NCBI GenBank assembly: GCA_958477305.1
Contig: CAUEFI010000001.1
Coordinates: forward strand, 1 to 64,000
Length of the DNA stretch: 64,000 nt
From: HGM12998 sp900756495
Lineage (GTDB): Bacteria > Bacillota > Clostridia > Oscillospirales > Oscillospiraceae
Direction: 5' to 3'
Shown here: one piece after another, positions 31,084 to 40,818 of the stretch
How the letters are laid out: every line of letters starts with the position of its first letter
Position numbering within the stretch: position 1 is the first letter of the stretch
Notes under the pieces: model-generated
Told to the model about the DNA's origin: nothing
Seen by the model: only the letters and a program-made list of their open reading frames with translations
Database searches by the model: none
Made by a program: the position numbers and the translations under genes

Positions 31084-31611
31084 TTACATATCACTCCAGT
31101 TGATGACGTCCCTGTTCTTCACAAAATACTCAATGCCGGAGTAAACGGTGGTGACCAGAATCACCGCCACGCAGACCCAGTCCAGGGCGGCGAGGGAGAG
31201 GGCCAGCATGATGACGATACACACCATGGTGGAGGCCGTCTTCACCTTACCGGACCAGCCCGCGGCAATGACCCTTCCCCCCTCTACCGCCACCAGCCGC
31301 AGGGCGGTGACGGCGAACTCACGAACCACCACAATGAGCAGGGCCCAGGCGGGCATTCGGCCCGCCTCCACAAACCAGAGCATGGCGGCCATGACCAGCA
31401 CCTTGTCGGCCAAGGGGTCCATAAATTTTCCAAAGTCTGTGATCTGGTTGTAGTGCCGGGCCACATAGCCGTCAATGAAGTCGGTTACGCTGGCCAGAAT
31501 GAAGATGGCCAGCGCAATCCACATATGAAAGGGAAACTCCAGATAGAGCACGATCAGGAAGACCGGTATCAGAAAAATCCGCATCATGGTAAGCTTGTTG
31601 GCAGTATTCAT
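31084..31611 (-). CDS. pgsA: CDP-diacylglycerol--glycerol-3-phosphate 3-phosphatidyltransferase
   Basis: A 175-residue integral membrane enzyme of phosphatidylglycerol synthesis. The CDP-alcohol phosphotransferase motif D-x2-DG-x2-AR-x8-G-x3-D-x3-D is read in DFIDGYVARHYNQITDFGKFMDP. Four to six transmembrane helices follow the usual pattern and NKLTMMRIFLIP begins the protein. It starts 6 bp after rimO in a recA-recX-rimO-pgsA run, an order shared with many Firmicutes. Confidence 0.95.
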   Translation of the reverse strand: MNTANKLTMMRIFLIPVFLIVLYLEFPFHMWIALAIFILASVTDFIDGYVARHYNQITDFGKFMDPLADKVLVMAAMLWFVEAGRMPAWALLIVVVREFAVTALRLVAVEGGRVIAAGWSGKVKTASTMVCIVIMLALSLAALDWVCVAVILVTTVYSGIEYFVKNRDVINWSDM

Positions 31612-31617
31612 GGGCGG

Positions 31618-32937
31618 TTACTCCTCCACTTCTCCGGTCAGATCGCCGTCGGACACGCCAGTCAGGCGCACATGGACGAAGGTTCCGGCCGGAACCAGGC
31701 CGGCGGCGGTAAACCAGACCCGGCCGTCAATATCGGGGGAATCCGCATAGGAACGGCCGGCATAGCAGCCCATACCGGCGTCAAAGCCCTCGCACAGTAC
31801 CTCCAGAGTCTCCCCCAGCCGGCCCTCGTTGTACTCGTCCATCACCCGGGACTGGAGATCGACCAACAGCTCCACCCGGCGCTTTGCGGTCTCCGGGTCT
31901 ACCTGATGCTCCATGGCGGCGGCGGGGGTGCCCTCTTCAGGCGAGAACTGGAAGATCCCCGCCCGCTCTATACGGGCCTCCTGCAGGAACTGGGCCAGCT
32001 CCTCAAACGCCTCCTCCCCCTCGCCGGGCAGGCCGCAGATGAGGGAGGTGCGCAGCACCAGCCCGGGCAGGCGCTCCCGCAGCTTGCCGAGCAGCGCGGT
32101 GATCTCCGCCTTGGTACTTCTGCGGTTCATGGCCTTGAGGATCCCATCGTTGATGTGCTGAAGCGGGATGTCGATGTAGCGCAGAATTTTGGGCTCCCGG
32201 GCCAGCACGTCGATGAGGGCGTCGTCCACCTCGTCGGGATAGAGATAGTGGAGACGCACCCAGTGGAAGGGCAGCCTGCACAGCTCGGTCAGCAGATCGC
32301 CCAGGCGGCGGCGGCCGTACAGATCCGTACCGTAGCGGGTGATGTCCTGCGCCACCACAATCAGCTCCTGCACGCCCCGGTCAGCCAGGGTCCTGGCCTC
32401 GGCGAGGAGCGACTCCATGGTACGGCTGCGGTAGCGGCCCCGGAGAGAGGGAATCACGCAGTAGGCGCAGCGGTTGTCGCAGCCCTCGGCGATTTTCAGG
32501 TAGGCGGTGTAGGGCGGCGTGGTCAGAACCCGCGCGCCGTCCTCCTCCGTGTGGTCGATGTCTCCGAACAGCTGCGGCGTCTCCCCGCCCATGGCGGCCT
32601 CCAGGGCGGGGACAATGTCGGTGTAGCTGCCGGTGCCCAGAATGCCGTCCACCTCAGGCAGCTCCGAGAGGATCTCCCCCTGATAGCGCTGGGACAGGCA
32701 GCCTGTCACCAGCAGCTTCTTCAGTCTCCCCCTGCTCTTGAGCGCGGCCAGCTCCAGAATGTTGTCGATGGCCTCGCTCTTGGCCGCGTCAATAAAGCCG
32801 CACGTATTGAGCACCGCCGCGTCAGCCCCGTCGGGCTCGGCGGTGACCTCATGGCCGGCGGCGCGGACCAGAGCCATCATTTGCTCGGTGTTCACCAGAT
32901 TCTTTGCGCAGCCCAGCGATATGAATGCAACCTTCAA
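31618..32937 (-). CDS. rimO: Ribosomal protein S12 methylthiotransferase RimO
   Basis: A radical SAM methylthiotransferase of about 439 residues acting on Asp of ribosomal protein S12. The N-terminal UPF0004 domain starts KVAFISLGCAKNLVNTE, the radical SAM cluster is in CDNRCAYCVIPSLRGRYRSR (CxxxCxxC), PLQHINDGILKAMNR and RTSLICGLPGEGEE are typical, and a TRAM domain closes it. No ATG is available: the start is a TTG, either at 32937 (better spaced from GAGGAGAA) or at 32943. Confidence 0.96.
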   Translation of the reverse strand: MKVAFISLGCAKNLVNTEQMMALVRAAGHEVTAEPDGADAAVLNTCGFIDAAKSEAIDNILELAALKSRGRLKKLLVTGCLSQRYQGEILSELPEVDGILGTGSYTDIVPALEAAMGGETPQLFGDIDHTEEDGARVLTTPPYTAYLKIAEGCDNRCAYCVIPSLRGRYRSRTMESLLAEARTLADRGVQELIVVAQDITRYGTDLYGRRRLGDLLTELCRLPFHWVRLHYLYPDEVDDALIDVLAREPKILRYIDIPLQHINDGILKAMNRRSTKAEITALLGKLRERLPGLVLRTSLICGLPGEGEEAFEELAQFLQEARIERAGIFQFSPEEGTPAAAMEHQVDPETAKRRVELLVDLQSRVMDEYNEGRLGETLEVLCEGFDAGMGCYAGRSYADSPDIDGRVWFTAAGLVPAGTFVHVRLTGVSDGDLTGEVEE

Positions 32938-32976
32938 AACCAATTCTCCTCTGTATCCATGGGATTGGCGCGGCGA

Positions 32977-33612
32977 TCACTCCTCGATCTCCGCGCCATA
33001 GCGCCGCAGGCCGTCCTGGATGTCCTCCCAGCGGAAGCCCCGCCGGACCAGAGCGTCAAAAGCCCGCCTGCGTTCTTTTTCATCCGGGACCTGCCCGCCG
33101 AATTTTTTCTGCAGGAAGAGGTCGATGCCCTCCTCCGGGGTGCCCGCCTCTTCCAGCGCCTCGTCCCAAAGCGCCCGGTCGACGCCCCGGCGGTACAACT
33201 CGTCCCGAATCTTCCGCTCGCCATAGCCCTTTGCAGCATAGTGCCGGGCCACGGTGCGGGCATAGGCGGCGTCGTCCAGATAGCCCAGCTCCTCCAGGCG
33301 GTCTGCGACAGCCTCCGCCGTCTCCAGGCGGGGCGCCGCCGCCCGGTTCCCCCGCTCTGCGCTGAGCCTGTCCACCAGCTCTCTCCGCGACATGGGTCTG
33401 CCGGCCAGGAGGGAGAGGGCCTTTTCCTTCATCTCGCTTACCTGTGCGGCGGCCGCCAGCGCCTCATAGGTCTCGTCCGGGAGCTCCATCCCTGCGTAGA
33501 GTGAAAAGGCGGCCACCTCGTTTTCACTCACCCGAACCAGGGCGCCGTCGTCCAGCCAGATCAGCCACCGGCCCGGAATCTTTTCGGAGGGCAGGAGCTT
33601 AGCGATCCGCAT
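32977..33612 (-). CDS. recX: Regulatory protein RecX
   Basis: A 211-residue RecA-binding modulator made of helical repeats. ALSLLAGRPMSRRELVDRL, ELGYLDDAAYARTVARHYAAKGYGERKIRDELYRRGV and RRRAFDALVRRGFRWEDI are the three RecX repeats. It overlaps the end of recA by 14 bp; the ATG at 33612 is preferred over an upstream TTG because of the GAGG site. Expression is coupled to recA. Confidence 0.94.
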   Translation of the reverse strand: MRIAKLLPSEKIPGRWLIWLDDGALVRVSENEVAAFSLYAGMELPDETYEALAAAAQVSEMKEKALSLLAGRPMSRRELVDRLSAERGNRAAAPRLETAEAVADRLEELGYLDDAAYARTVARHYAAKGYGERKIRDELYRRGVDRALWDEALEEAGTPEEGIDLFLQKKFGGQVPDEKERRRAFDALVRRGFRWEDIQDGLRRYGAEIEE

Positions 33613-34720
33613 CTCCGCCGTCCTCAAAATCCTCGGCGCTCACATCCACGGCGCGGCCTGCGGCCCTGGCGGCCGCTTTGGCCTGGCCGCTGAGCAGCTT
33701 GTAGGAGTTCTTCCGAATCTCCGCCTCCACCTGGTCGCAGATCTCCGGGTTGTCCCTGAGATATTGCTTGGCGGCGTCCCGGCCCTGTCCGATACGCATG
33801 TCGCCCATGGCGAACCAGGAGCCCGATTTCTGGATGATGTCCAGCTTGACCGCCAGGTCCACGATCTCGCCCACCTTGGAGATCCCCTCGCCGTACATAA
33901 TGTCAAACTCGGCCTCCTTAAACGGGGGCGCCACCTTGTTCTTCACAATTTTAGCCCGGGTGCGGTTGCCGATGATCTCCCCTCCGTTTTTGAGGGATTC
34001 GATGCGGCGCACGTCGATGCGGACCGACGCATAGAACTTCAGGGCCCGGCCGCCGGTGGTGACCTCGGGGTTGCCGTACATGACGCCCACCTTTTCCCGC
34101 AGCTGGTTGATAAAAATCACCACACAGTTGGTCTTGGCGATGGAACCGGCCAGCTTCCGCAGGGCCTGACTCATGAGGCGGGCCAGAAGTCCGACGTGGG
34201 AGTCGCCCATATCCCCTTCAATTTCCGCCCTGGGCGTCAGGGCGGCCACCGAGTCTACCACCACCACGTCTATCGCGCCGGAGCGGACCAGCGCCTCGCA
34301 GATCTCCAGCCCCTGCTCGCCGGTATCCGGCTGGGAGATGAGCATGGAGTCGATATCCACCCCCAGAGCCCTGGCATAGCTGGGATCCAGAGCGTGCTCG
34401 GCGTCAATGTAGGCCACCTCGCCGCCCCGCTTCTGTGCCTCCGCCACCACATGGAGCGCCAGGGTGGTCTTACCGGAGGACTCCGGTCCATAGATCTCAA
34501 TGATGCGGCCCCGGGGCACGCCGCCGATGCCCAGAGCCAAGTCCAGGGAGAGCGAGCCCGTGGGAATCGCCTCCACGACAATACCGCTGTTTTCCCCCAT
34601 GCGCATGACCGCGCCCTTGCCGTATGTCTTTTCAATGTTGGCCAGCGCGGTCTCCAGGGCCCGCTTCTTATCCGAAGCGGGGGCGGCGGCCTCTACAGCC
34701 GTCTTTTTCTTGTCTGCCAT
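33599..34720 (-). CDS. recA: Recombinase RecA
   Basis: A 373-residue recombination and SOS protein. GPESSGKTTLALH is the Walker A, DVVVVDSVAALTP the Walker B, INQLREKVGVMYGNPEVTTGG spans loop L2, and the C-terminal acidic tail is present. The ATG at 34720 is chosen; an in-frame GTG seven codons earlier would add a non-conserved leader. I did not see a LexA-box-like site upstream; recA follows prmC by only 26 bp. Confidence 0.98.
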   Translation of the reverse strand: MADKKKTAVEAAAPASDKKRALETALANIEKTYGKGAVMRMGENSGIVVEAIPTGSLSLDLALGIGGVPRGRIIEIYGPESSGKTTLALHVVAEAQKRGGEVAYIDAEHALDPSYARALGVDIDSMLISQPDTGEQGLEICEALVRSGAIDVVVVDSVAALTPRAEIEGDMGDSHVGLLARLMSQALRKLAGSIAKTNCVVIFINQLREKVGVMYGNPEVTTGGRALKFYASVRIDVRRIESLKNGGEIIGNRTRAKIVKNKVAPPFKEAEFDIMYGEGISKVGEIVDLAVKLDIIQKSGSWFAMGDMRIGQGRDAAKQYLRDNPEICDQVEAEIRKNSYKLLSGQAKAAARAAGRAVDVSAEDFEDGGDADR

Positions 34721-34746
34721 ACTCGCATTTCTCCTCGTCACTCGTG

Positions 34747-35613
34747 TCAGTTGTTGGCGGTACCCTGCACCACACGCCAGATACCGGCGGTATCCTGATA
34801 AGTCTGAATATCCTCATAGCCGTGGGAGGCCAGAATGGTCTCCACGGCGGGCGCCTGCCCTATCCCCACCTCAAAGAGAAGGGAGCCGCCCAGCCGGAGG
34901 GCGGACTTCCAGCCCGAGGCAATCGCCCGATAGTAATCCAGGCCGTCGGGGCCTCCGTCCAGCGCCAGCCGCGGCTCGTAGTCCCGAACCGACAGATCCA
35001 ACCCCTCCAAATCCCCGGTTGGAATATAGGGCGGATTACAGGCAATGACGTCGAAGTCCCAAAGGGCGGACGAAGGCGTCTGGAGCGCGTCGGCCAGCAC
35101 GCACGCCACCCGGGCGTTCAAATCGTTGCGGCGGACATTGCGCTTGCAGACCTGGATTGCCCCCTCGCTGACGTCTGCCAGCACCGCCCGGCAGGCGGGC
35201 ACATTGGCGGCCACCGCCAGACCCACACAGCCGCTGCCGGCGCACAGATCCAGCACTCGGGCCCCCTCCCCCGCCGCACGGGCCAGAAGGATGGCCCGCT
35301 CGGCCAGCAGTTCGGTATCCATTCTGGGTATCAGCACATCCCGCGAAATATCCAGGGGGAGCCCATAAAATTCCCACTCCCCGATGATATAGGCCACCGG
35401 CTCCCCAGCCAGGCGGCGATTCAGCAGCTCTTCCACCCGGTTCTCCACCTGGGCCGAGGCGTAGAGCGCCGAATCCCGGTAAAATTGTTCCCTCGACTTG
35501 TCGGCGGCATAGCAGACAATCTCCCGCGCCTCCAGCTGCGCGCTCTCCACTCCGGCGGCGCGCAGGCGCTTGCGGGCGTCCAGGTAAAGGTTGTTATAGG
35601 TCGCAGCCACACT
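34747..35613 (-). CDS. prmC: Release factor glutamine methyltransferase PrmC
   Basis: A SAM-dependent enzyme of 288 residues (302 if the earlier in-frame start at 35655 is used) that methylates the GGQ glutamine of RF1 and RF2. The N-terminal helical domain precedes PVAYIIGEWEFYGLPL and VLIPRMDTELLAERA; the SAM loop is LDLCAGSGCVGLAVA (C in place of the usual GT), and NPPYIP is the catalytic motif. GTG at 35613 with AAAGGA nine bases upstream is favoured. Its neighbour DUF1385 gene is a frequent prmC companion. Confidence 0.95.
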   Translation of the reverse strand, partial: SVAATYNNLYLDARKRLRAAGVESAQLEAREIVCYAADKSREQFYRDSALYASAQVENRVEELLNRRLAGEPVAYIIGEWEFYGLPLDISRDVLIPRMDTELLAERAILLARAAGEGARVLDLCAGSGCVGLAVAANVPACRAVLADVSEGAIQVCKRNVRRNDLNARVACVLADALQTPSSALWDFDVIACNPPYIPTGDLEGLDLSVRDYEPRLALDGGPDGLDYYRAIASGWKSALRLGGSLLFEVGIGQAPAVETILASHGYEDIQTYQDTAGIWRVVQGTANN

Positions 35614-35722
35614 CCCACGTCCTTTAAAACCATATCTGATATATACTTCCTGCAAATGCAGTTCTTAGAGTCCCGCCCTCTCTCCCGGCGGGGTGGGCAT
35701 CGCTCCGGCCCTCTCTCCGCTC

Positions 35723-36697
35723 CTACCAGCGGTCGCTGCCCTTCTCTCGTGGCAGTACCTCCTTAAGCGCCGCAATGCCCACTTCAATCATGGAGTCGTC
35801 GGGCTCAAAGGTGGTCCAGCGCTGGATCCCCATACCGGGGGCGCGGACAATGCGGCAGAACAGATTGTCGTGCCCGCCCACATACCGGTTGAGCTCCCAG
35901 GTCAGCGCCACAATCACAGGCAGCAGCAGCAGATGGAGCCCTATGCGGACCAGGGTATTGTCAATCTGGAAAGGGGTAAACACCAGCACCGACACCAGAA
36001 TCGAGATGAAGACCACCACAAAGAGAAAGCTGGTGCCGCAGCGCGGATGGTGCTTGGGCTGAATGCGGACATTTTCCACCGTCAGCTCCAGGCCCTTTTC
36101 ATAGCAGAAGATGGACTTGTGCTCCGCCCCGTGGTAGGAGAAGACCCTTCGGATCTCCTTCATATGGGAACAGAGAATGAGATAGCCCAGGAAGATGACC
36201 ATTCGGAGCACGCCTTCCACGACGCTGCGTATCCACAGGGGCATGGCGGGAACAAGCCAGGCCAGTCCCCCGGCGGCCAGGGTCGGCAGCAGGATGAACA
36301 GGACCACTGAGAAGCCGATTCCCAATACCACTGCCAGCGTTGTAAAGAGGGCCACCGCCTTCTCATTGCCCAGATGCTTTTCCAGCCAGGCCTCGAATTT
36401 GGAGGGCTCCTCCTCCACCTCGTCCTCAGGATAGAACTCTGAAGAATACATCAGCGCAGTGACGCCTGTGTAGAGAGACAGGCAGAAATTGACCACGCCC
36501 CGGATCAGAGGCCATCCCAGTATGGGGTATTTGTCCTTGACCAGCTTCCGCTCTTCTGTCTTGACCTCCAGCTCTCCGTCCGGCTTGCGCACCACGATGG
36601 ACTTCTTGTCCGGCCCCATCATCATAATTCCCTCAATAAGGGCCTGTCCGCCAATCATGGTACGGAAGGATGGGCAGGATTTGTTTTCTTCCGGCAT
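35723..36697 (-). CDS. DUF1385 family membrane protein
   Basis: A 324-residue protein of the DUF1385 family. GGQALIEGIMMMGP near the start, SYHGAEHKSIFCYEKG and HHPRCGTSFLFVVVFISI are the family signatures, with about four to six transmembrane helices between 115 and 290. The function is unproven. It is regularly located next to prmC in Firmicutes, as here (67-109 bp apart). The N-terminus is preceded by GGAG-like bases. Confidence 0.9.
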   Translation of the reverse strand: MPEENKSCPSFRTMIGGQALIEGIMMMGPDKKSIVVRKPDGELEVKTEERKLVKDKYPILGWPLIRGVVNFCLSLYTGVTALMYSSEFYPEDEVEEEPSKFEAWLEKHLGNEKAVALFTTLAVVLGIGFSVVLFILLPTLAAGGLAWLVPAMPLWIRSVVEGVLRMVIFLGYLILCSHMKEIRRVFSYHGAEHKSIFCYEKGLELTVENVRIQPKHHPRCGTSFLFVVVFISILVSVLVFTPFQIDNTLVRIGLHLLLLPVIVALTWELNRYVGGHDNLFCRIVRAPGMGIQRWTTFEPDDSMIEVGIAALKEVLPREKGSDRW

Positions 36698-36775
36698 GTG
36701 TGTTTCTCCTAACTGTGTATGAAAAGATTATAGCAAATCCCCATGCAAAACGCAAGGGTTGTTCGAACTTTTGTT

Positions 36776-38257
36776 CTATTCCCCGATAGGCAGGTGTATG
36801 GTGACGATGCAGCCTCCGCCCTCGGCATTGCCGATATCCAGCCGCCCCTCGTGGCGGGTGATGATCTCATCGCACACTGCAAGGCCGATGCCAGACCCTC
36901 GGGCTTTGGAGGACCCCTTGTAGAACTTGTACTTCACGTGGGGCAGCTCCTCCTCGGGGATCCCGGGGCCATAGTCCCGGATGGTGATGACGGCCTCACT
37001 CCCCTCCCTGCGAATGGCGGTGTCAATCCGCTTGCCTGAGCCGCCATGCTTGGCGGCGTTGTCCAGCAGATTACAGAAGACCTGGCGCAGCCGCTCCGGA
37101 TCCCCGTTCATGGGCGGAAATTCCTCTTCGCAGTCGGTGTGGTTCAGCTCAATGCCCTCCCGGCGGAAAAACTCCCGGTAGGTATATACCGCATCCTCCA
37201 GCTCCGCCTTGATGTCCATGGGCTCAATGGAGAGCGTGAAGCGGCCGTCCTCAATGCGGGAGAACTCCAGCAGCTCCTCCACCATGTTGGTCAGGCGCCG
37301 CGCCTCGGACACAATGATCCCCATTCCCTTCTTCACATCCTGGGCGTCCCGCACCTCGCCGTTCATGATGGTCTCGGCCCACCCGTTGATGGCGGTGAGG
37401 GGGGTGCGCAGCTCGTGGGAAACGGAGGAGATAAACTCCGACTTCAGGTTCTCGGACTGCTTGATGCGCAGCGACATATCGTTGATAGCGTCGGTGAGGA
37501 CGCCAATCTCGTCGTCATATTTCTTTTCAATCTGAATCCCGTAAGACCCCTCGGCAATGCGTTTGGCCGTCTCCGTGATGCCGGTAACCGGATCCACGAT
37601 GGAGCGCACGAAGTAGAGGTTGGAGAAATAGATCATGGCCAGGATCACAACCCCGATTACCAGGGCGATGGCCACAATAATCACCATCTGCCGGTCCACC
37701 AGGGCCAGAGAGGTGACATAGCGCACCGCGGCCACCGCCTGTCCCTCGGTCAGCAGTGGGGTGGAGACTGCCATAATATGTTCTCCCGTGCTGGGATCCC
37801 GCCCCGTCCATGTGTTCTGCTTGGGATTTTCCGGGTCAAGCGCGATGGCGATATCCGGCGTGTTGGGCGAGGTAAAGGCCATCAGGCCGAAGCTGGAAAA
37901 GCGGACCAGCCCATCCTCGTCGATAAATTGAAGCTCCAGACTGTCCTTCCCTTCAAAGTTGCTGGCCACATAGGCGGCGGCCAGTTGGTAATACTCCTCC
38001 TCATTGCTGTACTTCATGCTGGGAAAATCCACGACGGTGTTGGCCCGGGAAACCAGTCCGGCCTGCATGGTATCGTAATAGTATCCCGCCATCGCCACGG
38101 AAAAGGCCACCACGGCCAGAAGGAGGATGAAGAACACGGCGCTGAGGGAGTTTACCATCCAGCGCCGGCGGATGCCTTTGATTTTGCTCAACTGCTTCAC
38201 CACCTGGGTTGTTGGGTTGGGAAAGCGCGGGGCGTCTCGCCGGCTCAGAACCCCCAT
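36776..38257 (-). CDS. Membrane sensor histidine kinase
   Basis: A 493-residue two-component sensor. TM1 is about 35-58, the extracellular sensor about 60-185 (PAS/Cache-like, with QFIDEDGLVRFSSFG), TM2 about 188-212, HAMP 215-265, then HisKA with VSHELRTPLTAINGWAE and a HATPase_c domain with N (LLDNAAKH), G1 (DYGPGIP) and G2 (GSGIGLAV) boxes. The start codon overlaps the end of the response regulator gene by 13 bp. The pair resembles WalK/ResE-type kinases; the signal is unknown. Confidence 0.93.
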   Translation of the reverse strand: MGVLSRRDAPRFPNPTTQVVKQLSKIKGIRRRWMVNSLSAVFFILLLAVVAFSVAMAGYYYDTMQAGLVSRANTVVDFPSMKYSNEEEYYQLAAAYVASNFEGKDSLELQFIDEDGLVRFSSFGLMAFTSPNTPDIAIALDPENPKQNTWTGRDPSTGEHIMAVSTPLLTEGQAVAAVRYVTSLALVDRQMVIIVAIALVIGVVILAMIYFSNLYFVRSIVDPVTGITETAKRIAEGSYGIQIEKKYDDEIGVLTDAINDMSLRIKQSENLKSEFISSVSHELRTPLTAINGWAETIMNGEVRDAQDVKKGMGIIVSEARRLTNMVEELLEFSRIEDGRFTLSIEPMDIKAELEDAVYTYREFFRREGIELNHTDCEEEFPPMNGDPERLRQVFCNLLDNAAKHGGSGKRIDTAIRREGSEAVITIRDYGPGIPEEELPHVKYKFYKGSSKARGSGIGLAVCDEIITRHEGRLDIGNAEGGGCIVTIHLPIGE

Positions 38258-38931
38258 TTATACCCGTATCCCCACACGGTGGTGATAAAGGCCGGGTTGG
38301 TCGGATCGTCCTCGATTTTGATACGGAGGCGGCGAATGTTGACGTCCACAATCTTCAGCTCTCCGAAATAATCCCTGCCCCAAACCGCATCCAGAATTTC
38401 TTCTCTGGAGAGAGCCTTGCCGGGGTTGTCCATGAAGAGCTTGATGATGGAATACTCCACCTGGGTCAGCTTGATCCGGGCCCCATTTTTCTCCAGGGTC
38501 CTGTTGCGGGTATTCAGCAGGAAGGGCGGCTGACTGATTTCTCCCGTATCTGCCGGCTCCCCGCCGCCGGTGCGGCGGTAGAGCGCGTCGATGCGGGCGG
38601 TCAGCTCGGCCGGAGAAAAGGGCTTGGTGACATAGTCGTCCGCCCCCGTCATCAGTCCGGTCACCTTATCCATCTCCTGGGTGCGGGCAGTCAGCATGAT
38701 AATCCCTATCTTGTTGTCCCCTGCCCGGATACGCCTGCACACCTCAAATCCATCCATATCAGGAAGCATGATGTCCAGCAGCGCCACCTTGATATCGGGG
38801 TTGCGCTTGAGCTGCTGGAGCGCCTCTTCACCGGTGCCCGCCTCAATGGCCTCGTAGCCCGCCCGTTTCAGATTGATGACCACAAAACTGCGGATATTGG
38901 CCTCGTCCTCCAGCACCAGGACCTTTTTCAT
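38245..38931 (-). CDS. OmpR/PhoB family response regulator
   Basis: A 228-residue regulator. The receiver (1-120) starts KKVLVLEDEANIRSF, its phosphoacceptor aspartate is in ALLDIMLPDMDGF, and the lysine in VTKPFSPAEL. The C-terminal winged helix ends RRLRIKIEDDPTNPAFITTVWGYGYKWGF. It overlaps the kinase gene downstream and lies 27 bp after a lipoprotein gene, so the three may be one unit. Confidence 0.95.
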   Translation of the reverse strand: MKKVLVLEDEANIRSFVVINLKRAGYEAIEAGTGEEALQQLKRNPDIKVALLDIMLPDMDGFEVCRRIRAGDNKIGIIMLTARTQEMDKVTGLMTGADDYVTKPFSPAELTARIDALYRRTGGGEPADTGEISQPPFLLNTRNRTLEKNGARIKLTQVEYSIIKLFMDNPGKALSREEILDAVWGRDYFGELKIVDVNIRRLRIKIEDDPTNPAFITTVWGYGYKWGF

Positions 38932-38958
38932 GTGGGATGCACTCCTTCCTTTTACCAG

Positions 38959-40332
38959 TTACCGGCCGGCCGACCAGTCGGTCTTAATGAGAGAAAAGTT
39001 GGCAATCACGCCCGCCTCATCCAGGCCGCAGTCCCAGTCGCACTCGTGGAACTCGGCCACATAGAGGCTGCTGTCATCCGCCCCCGCGTTGGGCAGCAGA
39101 GAAAAGCGGTTGCCCAGCCCAGCCCGGATTTGCCGGTTGGAGCCTGTAAGCCAGTAGATCGTCAGAAAGGGCTCCGGTTCCCCGTCCGCTCCCCGGTGGG
39201 AAAAGACCACCGCCCGCTCCCCGCCGCCGGTCAGATCCCGGCGTTCCAGGATGAGGCTGCCCTCCCAGCTGTCCGGCAGGATGAAATACCACCCGTCCCG
39301 CTCGTTGTGGTAGGTCGTGAACACCGGCCACGCAACGCCGTTGATGTCATACTGCCGCCAGTGGATGGACCAGAAATTCACCGCTCCGCTGGACCGGCTG
39401 TCGATGGGCACGGGCAGAGGGATCTCCGTGACGTTATCCCCGTTGATATCGGAGGCCCCCCAGCTGTCCTCCATGCCGTTGTACCAGCGCACCGTGCTCT
39501 CGCTCTCCTGGGTTGCGCTGTCCAGAGTGATATTGGCCAGCGCGCCGTCCCGCCAGGCAAACACATCGGTGATGTATCCCTTTTCCCCATAGGTAAAGGG
39601 CACAAAGACAGCCGGAATATTGTCCCGCAGATAACCGGTGGTCACACCTCCGCTGATGACCGTATTAATGCCCCGGGAGAGAGGCGCTGTGGAATCCAGC
39701 CCCACTACGCCGCCGCGGAAATTGTACAGCTCAGCCCGGTTCTCCCCTTCTCCTGTGCCGGTACGAATGACCAGGATTTCCTTCTGATTGTCCATATCCA
39801 GATCGTACACCCGGTACTCGGTATAGTCGGTGCGCAGCAGCTCCACCACCTGGGCATTGTCTACCGAATAGGCCGCCAGTGAGTGGAGCTTGTCGCTCAT
39901 CTGCCAGTCCACTACGACTTCCTTGGCGGGACTGTCGTCCAGATTCTCATAGGAGACGGAATAAATGGCGTCTCCGATTCCCTCAATCACCGCGTCCAGC
40001 TCGTACTCATCGCCGATCCTGCGGTAAATATAAATCTTCAGCGGCTTTTCTTCCGCGCTGAACCGGAAAAAGGTAATGGCCTCCTGAACGCCGTCACCGT
40101 CCAGATCCTGGAGCTGGACCGACTGGATATATTCACCGGTGAGGGGGGCGATATATTCTCCTCCCTGGTCCCGAATTTCTTTGATTTTGCTCTGGAGCGC
40201 CCAATACTCCGCCGGCGCCTCGGGCACGGCATAGAGCTCGTCCACCGAGCGGAAAAAACAGCCCGTCAGCAGCGCCAGCATAGCCATCAGCAGGAGGCAG
40301 AGCGGTATTGCGCGTCTTTTCATCTTCATCAA
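38959..40332 (-). CDS. Lipoprotein with calcium-loop/VCBS-like segments
   Basis: A 457-residue exported lipoprotein. The lipobox is LLTGC at about 21-25. QLQDLDGDGVQEAITFF, DLDMDNQKEILVI and DINGDNVTEIPL are EF-hand/FG-GAP-like Asp-rich loops spaced along the chain, suggesting a beta-propeller. It is followed by an OmpR/kinase pair 27 bp downstream on the same strand, and may act as an accessory or a target of that system. The family function is unknown to me. Confidence 0.85.
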   Translation of the reverse strand: MMKMKRRAIPLCLLLMAMLALLTGCFFRSVDELYAVPEAPAEYWALQSKIKEIRDQGGEYIAPLTGEYIQSVQLQDLDGDGVQEAITFFRFSAEEKPLKIYIYRRIGDEYELDAVIEGIGDAIYSVSYENLDDSPAKEVVVDWQMSDKLHSLAAYSVDNAQVVELLRTDYTEYRVYDLDMDNQKEILVIRTGTGEGENRAELYNFRGGVVGLDSTAPLSRGINTVISGGVTTGYLRDNIPAVFVPFTYGEKGYITDVFAWRDGALANITLDSATQESESTVRWYNGMEDSWGASDINGDNVTEIPLPVPIDSRSSGAVNFWSIHWRQYDINGVAWPVFTTYHNERDGWYFILPDSWEGSLILERRDLTGGGERAVVFSHRGADGEPEPFLTIYWLTGSNRQIRAGLGNRFSLLPNAGADDSSLYVAEFHECDWDCGLDEAGVIANFSLIKTDWSAGR

Positions 40333-40533
40333 CCTCCTCCGGAGGGCTTGCCGCCATAATTCACCACAGTATCTTTTATATCATAGCATATTTTTTACGC
40401 AAAAGATATGCCTAATTGTGAATTTTCCGGCTTCTCCGCTTCTCCCCGCTCATCGCTCCATGCGCCTTGATTGTGAGGAAAATGTGTGCTACAATACTGC
40501 GGAACAAATTTTGAGCGACAGGGGATGTTACTT

Positions 40534-40725
40534 ATGACTTGGGGCACGTACTATTTCTTCTACGAATGCCCGCAGTGCGGCAAAAAATACCGCTGGTGCA
40601 CAGAGGAGCTGTCCGACCCTGAATTCGGCGAGTGTCCCGCCTGCCATGTGCAGGGCACCTTTGTGGGCGAGACCAAGGATCTGGCCCAGGGGGACACCCG
40701 GTTCGACGAGTACGAGTACGTATAA
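40534..40725 (+). CDS. Small zinc-ribbon protein
   Basis: A 63-residue protein with two CxxC knuckles: CPQCGKKYRWC and CPACHVQGTF. Start ATG at 40534 has AGGGG 8 bases upstream; ATG at 40525 is also in frame. The acidic, Tyr-rich tail ends in FDEYEYV. It is divergent from the lipoprotein gene and ends at a large hairpin. Function unknown; such proteins often bind nucleic acid or a partner protein. Confidence 0.75.
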   Translation: MTWGTYYFFYECPQCGKKYRWCTEELSDPEFGECPACHVQGTFVGETKDLAQGDTRFDEYEYV

Positions 40726-40758
40726 GCCTGCGGATTTCCAGCGCCGGTATCTTCTCCG

Positions 40759-40813
40759 CAGCCGCAAAAGGGCCCGCCACAGGAAAATCCTGTGGCGGGC
40801 CCTTTTGCGGCTG
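40759..40813. terminator. 26-bp perfect hairpin, bidirectional terminator
   Basis: Arms 40759-40784 and 40788-40813, loop AAA. It separates the convergent zinc-ribbon and MFS genes. Confidence 0.8.
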
Positions 40814-40818
40814 CAAGG

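Noticed and set aside
30976..33504. 842-codon plus-strand open frame antisense to the SLH/pgsA/rimO/recX region
   Set aside because: It crosses four well-supported genes and has a low-complexity composition typical of antisense GC-rich frames.
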